Assembly (NCBI GenBank): GCA_964629885.1
Contig: CAZVRJ010000022.1
Span: forward strand, 1-38,416
Source of the DNA: CAYWCV01 sp964629885
GTDB taxonomy: Bacteria; Bacteroidota; Rhodothermia; Balneolales; CAYWCV01
DNA length: 38,416 nucleotides
Direction of reading: 5' to 3'
Positions 9,068-16,553 of the stretch are shown here, piece by piece (within the stretch, counting starts at the first letter, position 1; every line of letters begins with the position of its first letter). Under the pieces are notes generated by a model that did no database searches, was not told the origin of the DNA, and worked only from the letters and a program-made list of their open reading frames with translations. Made by a program: the position numbers and the translations under genes.

Positions 9068-9281
9068 TTTCCCGATCACGAACCAGATTCGGACCTTGCG
9101 TTTCATGAACGGTGAGATGACCCAGCAGGATCTTGCTGACCTAGTTGGGGCCACCCGCCAGACCATACATGCGATTGAGGCTGGCAAGTATGGTCCGTCG
9201 CTCGAGCTGGCGTTCAAGATTGCCCAGGCACTCAACCGACCGCTCGAACAGGTTTTTCAATATAGACCGCCAACAACATGA
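9060..9281 (+). CDS. XRE-family helix-turn-helix regulator (YozG-like)
   Basis: This 73-aa protein consists almost entirely of one HTH_3 domain: IRTLRFMNGEMTQQDLADLV, then ATRQTIHAIEAGKYGPSLEL and IAQALNRPLEQVF. The recognition helix is in GATRQTIHAIE (about residues 29-39). It is a DNA-binding protein without a sensor domain. It overlaps the preceding membrane-protein gene by 8 bp, an arrangement common for this family, so the pair probably forms one regulatory unit. The stop codon TGA provides the first two bases of a GATC-rich repeat. Confidence 0.9.
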   Translation: MGDFPITNQIRTLRFMNGEMTQQDLADLVGATRQTIHAIEAGKYGPSLELAFKIAQALNRPLEQVFQYRPPTT

Positions 9282-9458
9282 CCGCGGATCTGCAAGATCT
9301 ATACGATCACAAGATCATGAGATGCGATCGTTAAATTGTAGATATTGCAGATTAAAAGGGTTGCCCAATAAGTGTGAATACATCGTGTTCATATGTGCAT
9401 TCAGCGTTTTCAACCCTCATAGATCAGATGATCAAAAAGATCATACAGATCCGCGGTC
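9280..9458. repeat. GATC-rich repeat with 13-bp perfect inverted ends
   Basis: The left end GACCGCGGATCTG (9280-9292) and the right end CAGATCCGCGGTC (9446-9458) are perfect reverse complements. The interior has many GATC sites. The element fills the gap between the XRE stop and the rhaB stop, and its left end begins inside the XRE stop codon. It belongs to the same family as 8280-8486 and 12541-12578. Confidence 0.88.
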
Positions 9459-9472
9459 AAATTGAACCGCAG

Positions 9473-10927
9473 TCATCGTCTGAGCTTTCCGTTTTGGATC
9501 ATGAGGTTGCCGAGGGCGGTGGCCTCGACGGGGCCTGCTACGACTTTTCGGCCGGTTTCTGTCTGAGTTAGCTCACACAGCCAAGCGTTCTTGGATCCGC
9601 CACCGACGATGTGGATTACATCGTAATGCGTCTTGCGAAGCCGCTCGAGTACTTCTAGGGTCTCGCGGTAGTGGCGGGCTAGACTGCGGATCACAAAACT
9701 GGCGATTTCGGATTGAGTTTTTGGTATGCGATGGCCCGTTTCGCGGCAGTAATTTTGGATCTTCTCTACCATGTTTCCCCTAGTACCGAACTGCGGCTCA
9801 TTCAGGTTGATGACCGAGTAGGGTGCTTCAACCATCTTGGCTGAATCGATGAGCGAATCGTATCCTGGCCATTCGTCTTTCTCGCGCCACTCGCGTTCAC
9901 ACTCCTGCAGGACCCATAATCCCGTTATATTCTTCAAAAACCGGATGGAACCACCGAACCCTGCCTCGTTGGTGAAGCTAGCCTCGCAGGCGGCATCCGA
10001 CAGATCGGGCTCCTGCAACTCTGCACCCAAAAGCGACCAGGTCCCTGAGCTGATGTAGCACCAGTTGGTGCCCGGTTTGGCAGGAATCCCAGCCACGGCG
10101 GCGCCGGTGTCGTGCGAGAGTCCGGCGATGACCGCAATTTGCGGATACTTCGGGTGTTGGCCGATAACCGTTCCAGATGGAACCACCTCAGGCCATTTCT
10201 CGTAGGGGAGGCCGAGCTTGTCGAACAGTGGTTTCGCCCATGTTCGTGTGGTGGCGTCGAGCAGCTGCGTGGTGCTGGCTTGCGACACTTCAATTACTGG
10301 CATTCCACCCATCTTGAAATTCAAGTAGTCGGAAACGGTCAAGTACATGTGGGCCGCATCCATGATCTTGGGTTCCAGCAATTTGTCGGCATACAACTGG
10401 TAGATGGAGTTGATCTCCATGAATTGGATGCCGGTCAGTCGATAGATATCCTCCTTCGACACGAGCGCGTGCACCTTGGCCATCATGCCATCCTTGCGGG
10501 TGTCGCGGTAGCAGTACGCGTTACGCATGGGCTCCATCGTAGCATTGAGCGGTAGGTAATCGACTCCCCATGCCGTTACGCTCAGGCTCTTGATGTCAGG
10601 GAAGTGCCTTAAAGCCTCTTCTAACCCAAAGTCGAGTTCAGCCTCAATACGGGGTAGATCCCAAAACAAGCGTTCCCCATCCTCGATTAAGTGTGTGGGG
10701 AAGCGATGCACCTCGTGAAGCTGCCAAGCATCACCGTCAGGAATACCAACAATAGCGCGGCCGGATGAAGCACCAAGATCAAAAGCGAGAGAAGGCCTGC
10801 TGGAGGAATGAGGATTGGGGGTTGAGGATTGAAGCAAGGATGTAGGAACAGGAATTGGATTGAGAGGAGGTTTCAGGATAGGAAAATACATCCACAATTG
10901 CAGAATATCCACCCATGCCGTAGGCAT
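9473..10927 (-). CDS. rhaB: L-rhamnulokinase
   Basis: RhaB phosphorylates L-rhamnulose with ATP to rhamnulose-1-phosphate, the substrate of RhaEW. The FGGY/ASKHA kinase fold shows FDLGASSGRAIVG near residues 49-61, TAWGVDYLPL, GLSHDTGAAVAGIP, the adenosine-site WCYISSGTWSLLG, and HIVGGGSKNAWLCELTQTETG split across the C-terminal domain. The usual start is close to the FDLGASSG motif, yet the open frame reaches the ATG at 10927. That adds about 43 low-complexity residues (rich in P, S, N), part of which is translated from a heptamer array. Other candidate starts are the ATG at 10891 and the TTG at 10837, so the N-terminus is uncertain. It is divergent from rhaI across a repeat-filled 295-bp region. 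Confidence 0.93.
   Translation of the reverse strand: MPTAWVDILQLWMYFPILKPPLNPIPVPTSLLQSSTPNPHSSSRPSLAFDLGASSGRAIVGIPDGDAWQLHEVHRFPTHLIEDGERLFWDLPRIEAELDFGLEEALRHFPDIKSLSVTAWGVDYLPLNATMEPMRNAYCYRDTRKDGMMAKVHALVSKEDIYRLTGIQFMEINSIYQLYADKLLEPKIMDAAHMYLTVSDYLNFKMGGMPVIEVSQASTTQLLDATTRTWAKPLFDKLGLPYEKWPEVVPSGTVIGQHPKYPQIAVIAGLSHDTGAAVAGIPAKPGTNWCYISSGTWSLLGAELQEPDLSDAACEASFTNEAGFGGSIRFLKNITGLWVLQECEREWREKDEWPGYDSLIDSAKMVEAPYSVINLNEPQFGTRGNMVEKIQNYCRETGHRIPKTQSEIASFVIRSLARHYRETLEVLERLRKTHYDVIHIVGGGSKNAWLCELTQTETGRKVVAGPVEATALGNLMIQNGKLRR
10804..10831. repeat. Heptamer array inside the rhaB 5' end
   Basis: Four 7-bp units are present on the plus strand: AGGAATG, AGGATTG, GGGGTTG, AGGATTG. On the rhaB coding strand the consensus is CAATCCT, a rotation of the CCTCAAT repeat found before the SDR gene at 12581. 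It encodes part of the poorly conserved N-terminus of RhaB, or lies in its leader if a later start is used. Confidence 0.8.
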
Positions 10928-10932
10928 CTAAT

Positions 10933-11106
10933 CACCACTACGAAAGGCCTGTCATCCCGTAGGGACCCACACCATAGGTGTCTTGCTGCCAACTACGAAA
11001 GACCTGTCATCCCGACGAAGTCGGGACCCACACCATAGGTGTCTTGCTTCCAACTACGAAAGACCTGTCATCCCGACGAAGTCGGGACCCACACCGTAGG
11101 TGTCTG
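10933..11106. repeat. Three tandem 55-61 bp units with paired mini-hairpins, rhaB-rhaI intergenic
   Basis: Units begin at about 10936, 10991 and 11052 and share CTACGAAAG-CCTGTCATCCC and GGGACCCACACC-TAGGTGTC. Each carries two palindromes: CCCGAC-GAA-GTCGGG (units 2 and 3; TCCC-GTA-GGGA in unit 1) and ACACC-ATA-GGTGT (with a G in unit 3). A similar small palindrome, ATGCC-GTA-GGCAT (10915-10927), lies just before, over the first possible rhaB start. This fills most of the 10928-11222 gap. Confidence 0.9.
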
Positions 11107-11110
11107 GCCT

Positions 11111-11169
11111 CTCGTGTCTCGCCTCTCGAGTCTCGAGTCTCGAGTCTTGCTCTTGCTCTTGCTCTTGCT
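11111..11169. repeat. Heptamer CTCGAGT array followed by hexamer CTTGCT array
   Basis: Five 7-bp units (CTCGTGT, CTCGCCT, then CTCGAGT three times; 11111-11145) lead directly into four exact CTTGCT hexamers (11146-11169). The array ends about 50 bp before the rhaI ATG. Confidence 0.9.
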
Positions 11170-11187
11170 CTTGTTGAGGTCTATATT
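11159..11187 (+). promoter_or_regulatory. Possible rhaI promoter with -35 inside the hexamer array
   Basis: TATATT (11182-11187) lies exactly 17 bp after TTGCTC (11159-11164), which is itself part of the hexamer repeat. The -35 match is only TTG. The position, 36 bp before the rhaI ATG, is reasonable, but Bacteroidota often use other promoter forms. Confidence 0.28.
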
Positions 11188-11222
11188 ATGCTATTCATGT
11201 TCCCTTTGCAGTAACTACCATC

Positions 11223-12506
11223 ATGCTCGACAAAAATCGCATCGAGGAAGTCAATCAACGACTACAATCCGCCCATAAGTCCGATCTAGATCACCTAGCC
11301 ACGAAACTGTCGCGCACGGGTGTTGACATAGAGGCTGTTATATCACAAGCAGCCTCGTTCGACGTGGCCATCCCATCATGGGCTCTCGGTACTGGTGGCA
11401 CACGGTTCGGTCGATTCCCAGGCGGTGGTGAGCCCCGCGATATCTTTGAGAAGATGCAGGACATCGCCCTATTGCACCAGCTCACGGGCGCTTGCTCAAA
11501 GGTATCGTTGCATATCCCATGGGATGAGCCAAAGGATCCAAAGGCACTGCGCAACCATGCTTCGAGCCTGAATCTCGGCTTTGATGCTGTGAACTCAAAT
11601 ACATTCCAAGATCAGCCCGGCCAGAAGCACAGTTACAAGTTCGGATCGCTTAGTCATACATCAGCTGACGTGCGTGCGCAAGCTGTAGAGCACAACAAGC
11701 ATGTGATTGACGTTGGCAAGACACTCGAATCCGATTCGATCACCGTCTGGCTCAGCGATGGAAGTAACTTCCCTGGACAGATGCACCTTCGCAAGAGCTA
11801 TGAGCGTGTTCTCGACAGCCTCAAAGATATCTACGCACACATGCCCGACGCCTGGCGCATGTTCATCGAATACAAGCCTTACGAACCAGCGTTTTACGCA
11901 ACGGTCATCCAAGACTGGGGATCATCCTTCCTTCTTGCATCCCGACTTGGTGAGAAGGCATACAGTTTGGTCGATTTGGGACACCATCTGCCGAACACGA
12001 ACATCGAGCTGGTGGTGGCCCGTCTGATTGGTGCTGGCAAACTGGGTGGATTCCACTTCAACGACAGCAAGTACGGCGACGACGACCTCACATCGGGATC
12101 CATCAAGCCTTACCAGCTTTTCTTGGTATTCAACGAGTTGGTCGATGCAGCCGTAGACAACGCCTTCTCGACACCACCTGCTTATATGATTGACCAAAGT
12201 CACAATATCAAGGATCCCATCGAGGCACTGTTACAAACTGTGGGTGAGCTTCAGCGCGCATACACGAAGGCTCTTTTAGTCGACCGTATAGCATTGTCCG
12301 GCTATCAAGAATCGAACGACGTACTCATGGCTGAGCAGTCTCTTAAAACCGCCTACGAAACGGATGTATCATCCATCGTAGCCGAAGCACGCCTTCGCAA
12401 AGGTGGCGCCATCGACCCAATCGCCACATTCCGCTCCAGCCGATACCGACAGCAGCTTGCCGCTGAGCGCCAATCAGGCACATACGTCCCCCCGCAAAGC
12501 ATATGA
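11223..12506 (+). CDS. rhaI: L-rhamnose isomerase, RhaI (P. stutzeri) type
   Basis: This 427-aa TIM-barrel isomerase converts L-rhamnose to L-rhamnulose. The metal and substrate residues expected of the Pseudomonas stutzeri-type enzyme are visible: E216 and K218 in FIEYKPYEP, D251 and H254 in SLVDLGHHL, H278 in GFHFNDSKYG, and D286/D288 in the YGDDDL loop; WLSDGSNFPGQ is also typical. It is not the E. coli RhaA family. It feeds RhaB and RhaEW, which flank it in this window. It is divergent from rhaB and upstream of, and co-directional with, the SDR, GH88, eda, kdgK and GH43 genes. ATG start at 11223. Confidence 0.95.
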   Translation: MLDKNRIEEVNQRLQSAHKSDLDHLATKLSRTGVDIEAVISQAASFDVAIPSWALGTGGTRFGRFPGGGEPRDIFEKMQDIALLHQLTGACSKVSLHIPWDEPKDPKALRNHASSLNLGFDAVNSNTFQDQPGQKHSYKFGSLSHTSADVRAQAVEHNKHVIDVGKTLESDSITVWLSDGSNFPGQMHLRKSYERVLDSLKDIYAHMPDAWRMFIEYKPYEPAFYATVIQDWGSSFLLASRLGEKAYSLVDLGHHLPNTNIELVVARLIGAGKLGGFHFNDSKYGDDDLTSGSIKPYQLFLVFNELVDAAVDNAFSTPPAYMIDQSHNIKDPIEALLQTVGELQRAYTKALLVDRIALSGYQESNDVLMAEQSLKTAYETDVSSIVAEARLRKGGAIDPIATFRSSRYRQQLAAERQSGTYVPPQSI

Positions 12507-12540
12507 AGGTGATCGGTTATCAGTTATCGAATAAACCTAA

Positions 12541-12578
12541 TAGTCTAATGATCTTAACGATCTTATAGATCCGCGGTC
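12541..12578. repeat. Single arm of the GATC-rich repeat family
   Basis: The reverse complement starts GACCGCGGATCTATAAGATC and continues with a further GATC spacing pattern like the left arm at 8280-8310 (GACCGCGGATC, then GATCG-ATAAGATCAT). It follows the rhaI stop by about 35 bp. No matching second arm is evident, so this may be a decayed copy. Confidence 0.75.
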
Positions 12579-12580
12579 AT

Positions 12581-12608
12581 CCTCAATCTTTAATCCTTAA
12601 TCCTCATA
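12581..12608. repeat. Heptamer array directly before the SDR start
   Basis: Four 7-bp units are visible: CCTCAAT, CTTTAAT, CCTTAAT, CCTCATA. They stop four bases before the TTG start of the SDR gene. The consensus matches the rhaB-strand heptamer at 10804-10831. Confidence 0.75.
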
Positions 12609-12612
12609 CATC

Positions 12613-13398
12613 TTGTTTCCTGTTATTCTCATCACCGGTGCGTCGCGCGGCTTGGGTCGCGGAGTAGCCGTCCACTTGGCAGCTAAAGGATATTCGGTCG
12701 CTATCAACTACGCCGGCAACAAAGCCGCAGCTGAGGAAACGGCCCAGCTATGCCTTGATGCTGCAATCCATGAGAACCAGCAATTCCTTCCGGTTCAAGC
12801 CGACATCGGCAAAGCCGAAGATCGTGACCGCATGGTAGATACCGTTCTCGCCGAAATGGGACGGATTGACGCATTGGTCAACAATGCCGGCATCGCTCCC
12901 CGCGTGCGCGCCGACGTGACTCAGACATCGGAGGAATCGTTCGACGAGGTGATGCGCGTTAACTTGTACGGCCCTTACTTCCTCACGCAGCGTGTTGCCA
13001 ACTACTGGCTGGAAGAAAAGCCTGAACCTTTACTACCTAGCGGGTTCAAAGTCATCATCGTTTCATCCATATCTGCCCACACTGCTTCGATTAATCGAGG
13101 CGAGTACTGCATCTCCAAAGCAGGCCTCGCCATGGTTACCAAACTTTGGGCAATTCGTATGGCTCCCGAGAATATATCGGTGATCGAACTTCGTCCGGGC
13201 ATCATGGCCACCGACATGACAAGCGGCGTGAAGGGCAAATATGACGAACTCATAGGCGGTGGTCTAGTTCCGCAAGGACGCTGGGGCTACCCCGAAGATG
13301 TCGCAAAGGGGGTCGAGAGTATTGTAGCCGGTCACTTCCCGTTTTCGACCGGCGATGTCATCTACATTGACGGTGGATTCAATATCAGTCGACTCTAA
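12613..13398 (+). CDS. Short-chain dehydrogenase/reductase (FabG-like, sugar/uronate cluster)
   Basis: This 261-aa classical SDR has the NAD(P) motif TGASRGLG (about residues 8-15), NNAG near 91-94, the catalytic Ser in SSIS and the YxxxK motif in EYCISKAG. The C-terminal RWGYPEDVAKGVESIVAG and DGGFNISRL resemble the FabG-like subgroup often annotated as 3-ketoacyl-ACP reductase but found in carbohydrate loci. In this cluster the likely substrate is a keto-uronate (the KduD-type step giving 2-keto-3-deoxygluconate) or a rhamnose-derived aldehyde; that is inference. The only usable start appears to be TTG at 12613, because an in-frame stop lies at 12598-12600 and no ATG or GTG intervenes. A heptamer array abuts the start. 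Confidence 0.88.
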   Translation: MFPVILITGASRGLGRGVAVHLAAKGYSVAINYAGNKAAAEETAQLCLDAAIHENQQFLPVQADIGKAEDRDRMVDTVLAEMGRIDALVNNAGIAPRVRADVTQTSEESFDEVMRVNLYGPYFLTQRVANYWLEEKPEPLLPSGFKVIIVSSISAHTASINRGEYCISKAGLAMVTKLWAIRMAPENISVIELRPGIMATDMTSGVKGKYDELIGGGLVPQGRWGYPEDVAKGVESIVAGHFPFSTGDVIYIDGGFNISRL

Positions 13399-13446
13399 AC
13401 CATTTTTAATTCAACACCCACATTTGTGGACATTTAGAACCTTACT

Positions 13447-14829
13447 ATGATCAAAGCGGATCCAAATCTTACTGCCAACCAACTTTTGCCGTCTGTAAAC
13501 CGACTCTTTGATGCGTCTGCGGCAAAGCTGACCAACATGTTCAACAAATGGAACCCAAGTAGAGGCACACCGGTCTATACAGTGAACGGAGAATATACCT
13601 CTCGGGGATGGACCGAGTGGACACAAGGATTCATGTTTGGATCTGCGATTCTTCAGTACGATGCCACAGGCGACCGTAAGTTCCTTGAACTTGGAAGAGA
13701 GGGCACCGTCAAGTACATGGCTAGCCACATTAGTCACATTGGGGTGCACGACCATGGCTTCAACAATGTTAGCACCTATGGCAACTTGATGCGTCTCATG
13801 GATGAGGGCCGCATTGAATTCGACGCCCGTGAGCGCGACTTTTACGAGCTTGCATTGAAGCTAACAGGCGCCATCCAAGCTGCTCGCTGGACACAGATTT
13901 CGCCCGACCGTGGCTATGTGTACAGTTTCAATGGTCCACATTCGCTCTTTTCCGACACCATCCGAAGCATGCGTGCACTTGTCGTATCACACCAGCTTGG
14001 CCATGCGCTCATGACGGAGAAGGATGTCAAGATCAACTTGCTCGAGCGCATGATCCAGCACTGCCTCACCACGGCAAAGTATAACGTCTACTTTGGCAAA
14101 GGGCGTGATTTGTACGATATCCGAGGCCGTGTAGTGCACGAATCGATTTTCAACACCAACGACGGATCGTACCGCTGCCCAAGCACACAACAAGGGTATA
14201 CACCCTTCTCGACATGGACACGTGGCTTAGCCTGGATTTTGACTGGTTATGCCGAAGAGCTTGAGTATTTCGACACGCTGAGCACCGACGAACTGGCTCC
14301 GTTCGGCGGCAAGGAGATTATCATGGATCGGTTTCTGATGGCAGCCCAAGCCACAGCCGACTTCTTCATCCAATACAGCCCAACCGATGGGATCCCATAT
14401 TGGGATACTGGGGCACCGGGTCTCGTTAACTTGGGCGATTATCTGAACAGGCCATCCGAACCATATAACGACCACGAACCCATCGACAGCTCCGCGGCAG
14501 CCATCGCTGCTCAGGGATATATCCGACTTGGCAATTTCCTGAAAAGCAAAGGCAACGAGGAGGCTGGCAACAAGTACCGCCAAGTAGGCCTGACCATGGC
14601 GAAGCATTTGTTTGAGTCGCCATACCTATCAGAAGATCCCAACCACGAGGGACTCATCATGCACTCGGTTTACCACCGTCCGAACAACTGGGACAATATC
14701 CCTGCCGGGCGTAAAGTGCCGTGCGACGAGGCCACCATGTGGGGCGACTATCATGCTCGCGAATTGGCCCTGATGGTTCAGCGAGAGGCAAACGACGATC
14801 CCTACTACACATTTTTCCTCAAGCGTTAA
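13447..14829 (+). CDS. GH88-family unsaturated glucuronyl hydrolase
   Basis: This 460-aa (alpha/alpha)6-barrel enzyme lacks a signal peptide and is therefore cytoplasmic. It hydrates and releases the terminal 4,5-unsaturated uronic acid from oligosaccharides made by polysaccharide lyases. Family hallmarks are HDHGFNNVSTYG with D102, SDTIRSMRAL with D170 (the two positions matching the catalytic aspartates of GH88), WTRGLAWILTGYAEE (about 257-271) and DHEPIDSSAAAIAA (342-355). Next to rhamnose genes, the natural substrate is probably an unsaturated uronyl-rhamnose fragment of ulvan or rhamnogalacturonan; chondroitin or xanthan fragments are less likely. One base separates its stop from the eda start, so the two are co-transcribed. 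GH105 is the nearest alternative family. Confidence 0.9.
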   Translation: MIKADPNLTANQLLPSVNRLFDASAAKLTNMFNKWNPSRGTPVYTVNGEYTSRGWTEWTQGFMFGSAILQYDATGDRKFLELGREGTVKYMASHISHIGVHDHGFNNVSTYGNLMRLMDEGRIEFDARERDFYELALKLTGAIQAARWTQISPDRGYVYSFNGPHSLFSDTIRSMRALVVSHQLGHALMTEKDVKINLLERMIQHCLTTAKYNVYFGKGRDLYDIRGRVVHESIFNTNDGSYRCPSTQQGYTPFSTWTRGLAWILTGYAEELEYFDTLSTDELAPFGGKEIIMDRFLMAAQATADFFIQYSPTDGIPYWDTGAPGLVNLGDYLNRPSEPYNDHEPIDSSAAAIAAQGYIRLGNFLKSKGNEEAGNKYRQVGLTMAKHLFESPYLSEDPNHEGLIMHSVYHRPNNWDNIPAGRKVPCDEATMWGDYHARELALMVQREANDDPYYTFFLKR

Positions 14830-14830
14830 T

Positions 14831-15475
14831 ATGGCAACAAGAAAAACCAAGGCGGAAGTTGCCGCCCAAATTGCGACCGAACGTGTGGTGGCGGTCATTC
14901 GATTGGCCGATGCCAGCAAATTGGTGCCAGTAATTGAGGCAATAGCAGCAGGTGGAGTAAGGTGCATCGAAATCACAATGACGGTACCAAATGCGATTGA
15001 ACTCATCCGCCAAGTATCATCGACGGTGTCGAGCGACATTTTGATTGGTGCCGGCACAGTGACCGACGCCACCACAGCTAAAGCAGTGATCGAAGCAGGT
15101 GCTCAGTTTGTGGTGAGCCCAATTTTGAGTCCTGAGGTCATCTCTGTCTGCAAGAAAGCCGATGTATACTGTGCACCGGGCTGTTTTACGCCAACCGAGA
15201 TTTTCACAGCGTGGAAGCTCGGTGCCGACGTGATCAAAGTATTTCCGGCTACCTCGCTTGGTCCGAAGTACTTCAAAGATATCAAGGGTCCATTTCCACA
15301 GATTCCTCTCATGCCAACCGGAGGCGTAAGCATCGAGAATGCGCACGAATGGATAGCAGCTGGGGCGGTGGCTGTGGGTATTGGAAGTGATCTGCTCGAC
15401 AAGAAGGCCATCGACGAGGGCAGATATGAAGTCTTGACCGAGCGCGCGTCCCGTATGGCAGCTAATGTTAAATAA
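14831..15475 (+). CDS. eda: 2-keto-3-deoxy-6-phosphogluconate (KDPG) aldolase
   Basis: This 214-aa class I aldolase cleaves KDPG to pyruvate and glyceraldehyde-3-phosphate. The Schiff-base lysine is K136 in DVIKVFPA, the general acid/base Glu is E47 in CIEITMTV, and GAGTVTD, APGCFTPTE and PTGGVSIENA are typical of Eda. It is the end point of the uronate branch and accepts the product of the neighbouring KDG kinase. The ATG at 14831 lies one base after the GH88 stop; kdgK follows 30 bp later. The length is standard. Confidence 0.95.
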   Translation: MATRKTKAEVAAQIATERVVAVIRLADASKLVPVIEAIAAGGVRCIEITMTVPNAIELIRQVSSTVSSDILIGAGTVTDATTAKAVIEAGAQFVVSPILSPEVISVCKKADVYCAPGCFTPTEIFTAWKLGADVIKVFPATSLGPKYFKDIKGPFPQIPLMPTGGVSIENAHEWIAAGAVAVGIGSDLLDKKAIDEGRYEVLTERASRMAANVK

Positions 15476-15505
15476 CGAATTCAACACTCTACAGCCGTAA
15501 TCACT

Positions 15506-16537
15506 ATGTCTATCCCATCCGTCGTAACTTTTGGCGAAATCATGCTTCGCTTATCCACACCTGGATTTAGTCGCTTCTTGCAGACTGACACCTTCGACGT
15601 GAATTACGGCGGGGGGGAGGCAAATGTTGCCGCATCCTTGGCTCAGTTTGGATTGAAAACCCACTATGTAACCAGACTACCAAAGCACGAAATCGGTGAG
15701 GCCGCACTGCAGACTCTTCGTCGATATGGAGTAGATACATCGTATATACTTCGTGGGGGTGACCGTCTTGGCATCTATTTTTTGGAGTCGGGAGCATCTC
15801 AGCGTCCGTCGAAAGTCATTTACGACCGTTCTGGTGCTGCCATTGCCGACATCAAGCCCGGCATGGTAGACTGGTCAAAAGTCTTTGAAGGAAAGCAGTG
15901 GTTTCATGTAACGGGTATCACTCCTGCGTTGAGTCAATCGGCGGCTGATGCAACAATCGAAGCCGTAAAAGCTGCCAAAGCGGCCGGTTTGACCGTGAGC
16001 TGCGATCTTAACTATCGCAAGAAACTGTGGACAACCGAGGAAGCTGGACGTGTGATGAGCCTCGTGATGCAACACGTGGATGTGGCCATCGCCAACGAGG
16101 AGGACTGCCACATGGTATTTGGCATCCACGCCGAAGGTAGTGATGTCGATGCCGGCGTTATTGATGCAGCGAAATACAAAGAAGTAGCATCTAAAATGAA
16201 AGTGATGTTCCCAAACTTGAAGAAAGTGGCGATCACGCTGCGCGAGAGCCTATCGGCGAGCGATAACAATTGGTCGGCGGTGCTGTACGACGGCTCGAAT
16301 TTCATCCAAAGCCGGCGGTATTCCATCCGCATCGTCGACCGTGTGGGCGGGGGAGACTCTTTTGGAGCAGGATTGATTTATGGATTGGCTACAGGTCGTT
16401 CAGATGCCGATGCATTGGAGTTTGCCGTTGCGGCTAGCTGCCTCAAGCACACCATTCCGGGCGATATCAACGTGTGCACTGTTGCCGAAGTCGATGCGCT
16501 TATAAAGGAAGGCGGATCTGGGCGCGTACAGCGATAA
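15506..16537 (+). CDS. kdgK: 2-keto-3-deoxygluconate (KDG) kinase, PfkB family
   Basis: This 343-aa ribokinase-family enzyme phosphorylates KDG to KDPG. Signatures are FGEIMLRLSTPGF at the N-terminus, the substrate-site GGGEANVAASLAQFG (35-49), CDLNYRKKLW (166-175), ANEED (196-200) and the catalytic DRVGGGDSFGAGL (278-290, Asp284). The phosphate loop reads GGGD rather than the commoner GAGD, a tolerated variant. It lies between eda and the GH43 gene in a tightly spaced run. Together with KdgF, the SDR and Eda it makes a route from unsaturated uronate to central metabolism. Confidence 0.92.
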   Translation: MSIPSVVTFGEIMLRLSTPGFSRFLQTDTFDVNYGGGEANVAASLAQFGLKTHYVTRLPKHEIGEAALQTLRRYGVDTSYILRGGDRLGIYFLESGASQRPSKVIYDRSGAAIADIKPGMVDWSKVFEGKQWFHVTGITPALSQSAADATIEAVKAAKAAGLTVSCDLNYRKKLWTTEEAGRVMSLVMQHVDVAIANEEDCHMVFGIHAEGSDVDAGVIDAAKYKEVASKMKVMFPNLKKVAITLRESLSASDNNWSAVLYDGSNFIQSRRYSIRIVDRVGGGDSFGAGLIYGLATGRSDADALEFAVAASCLKHTIPGDINVCTVAEVDALIKEGGSGRVQR

Positions 16538-16553
16538 TATTACTGCAAGAACC

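Noticed and set aside
10933..11106. Possible CRISPR array
   Set aside because: Units are contiguous near-identical repeats without unique spacers, and no cas genes are present.
10978..11278. Two overlapping open frames in the rhaB-rhaI gap
   Set aside because: They are translations of the 61-bp tandem units and simple repeats, ending in poly-Leu; no real gene.
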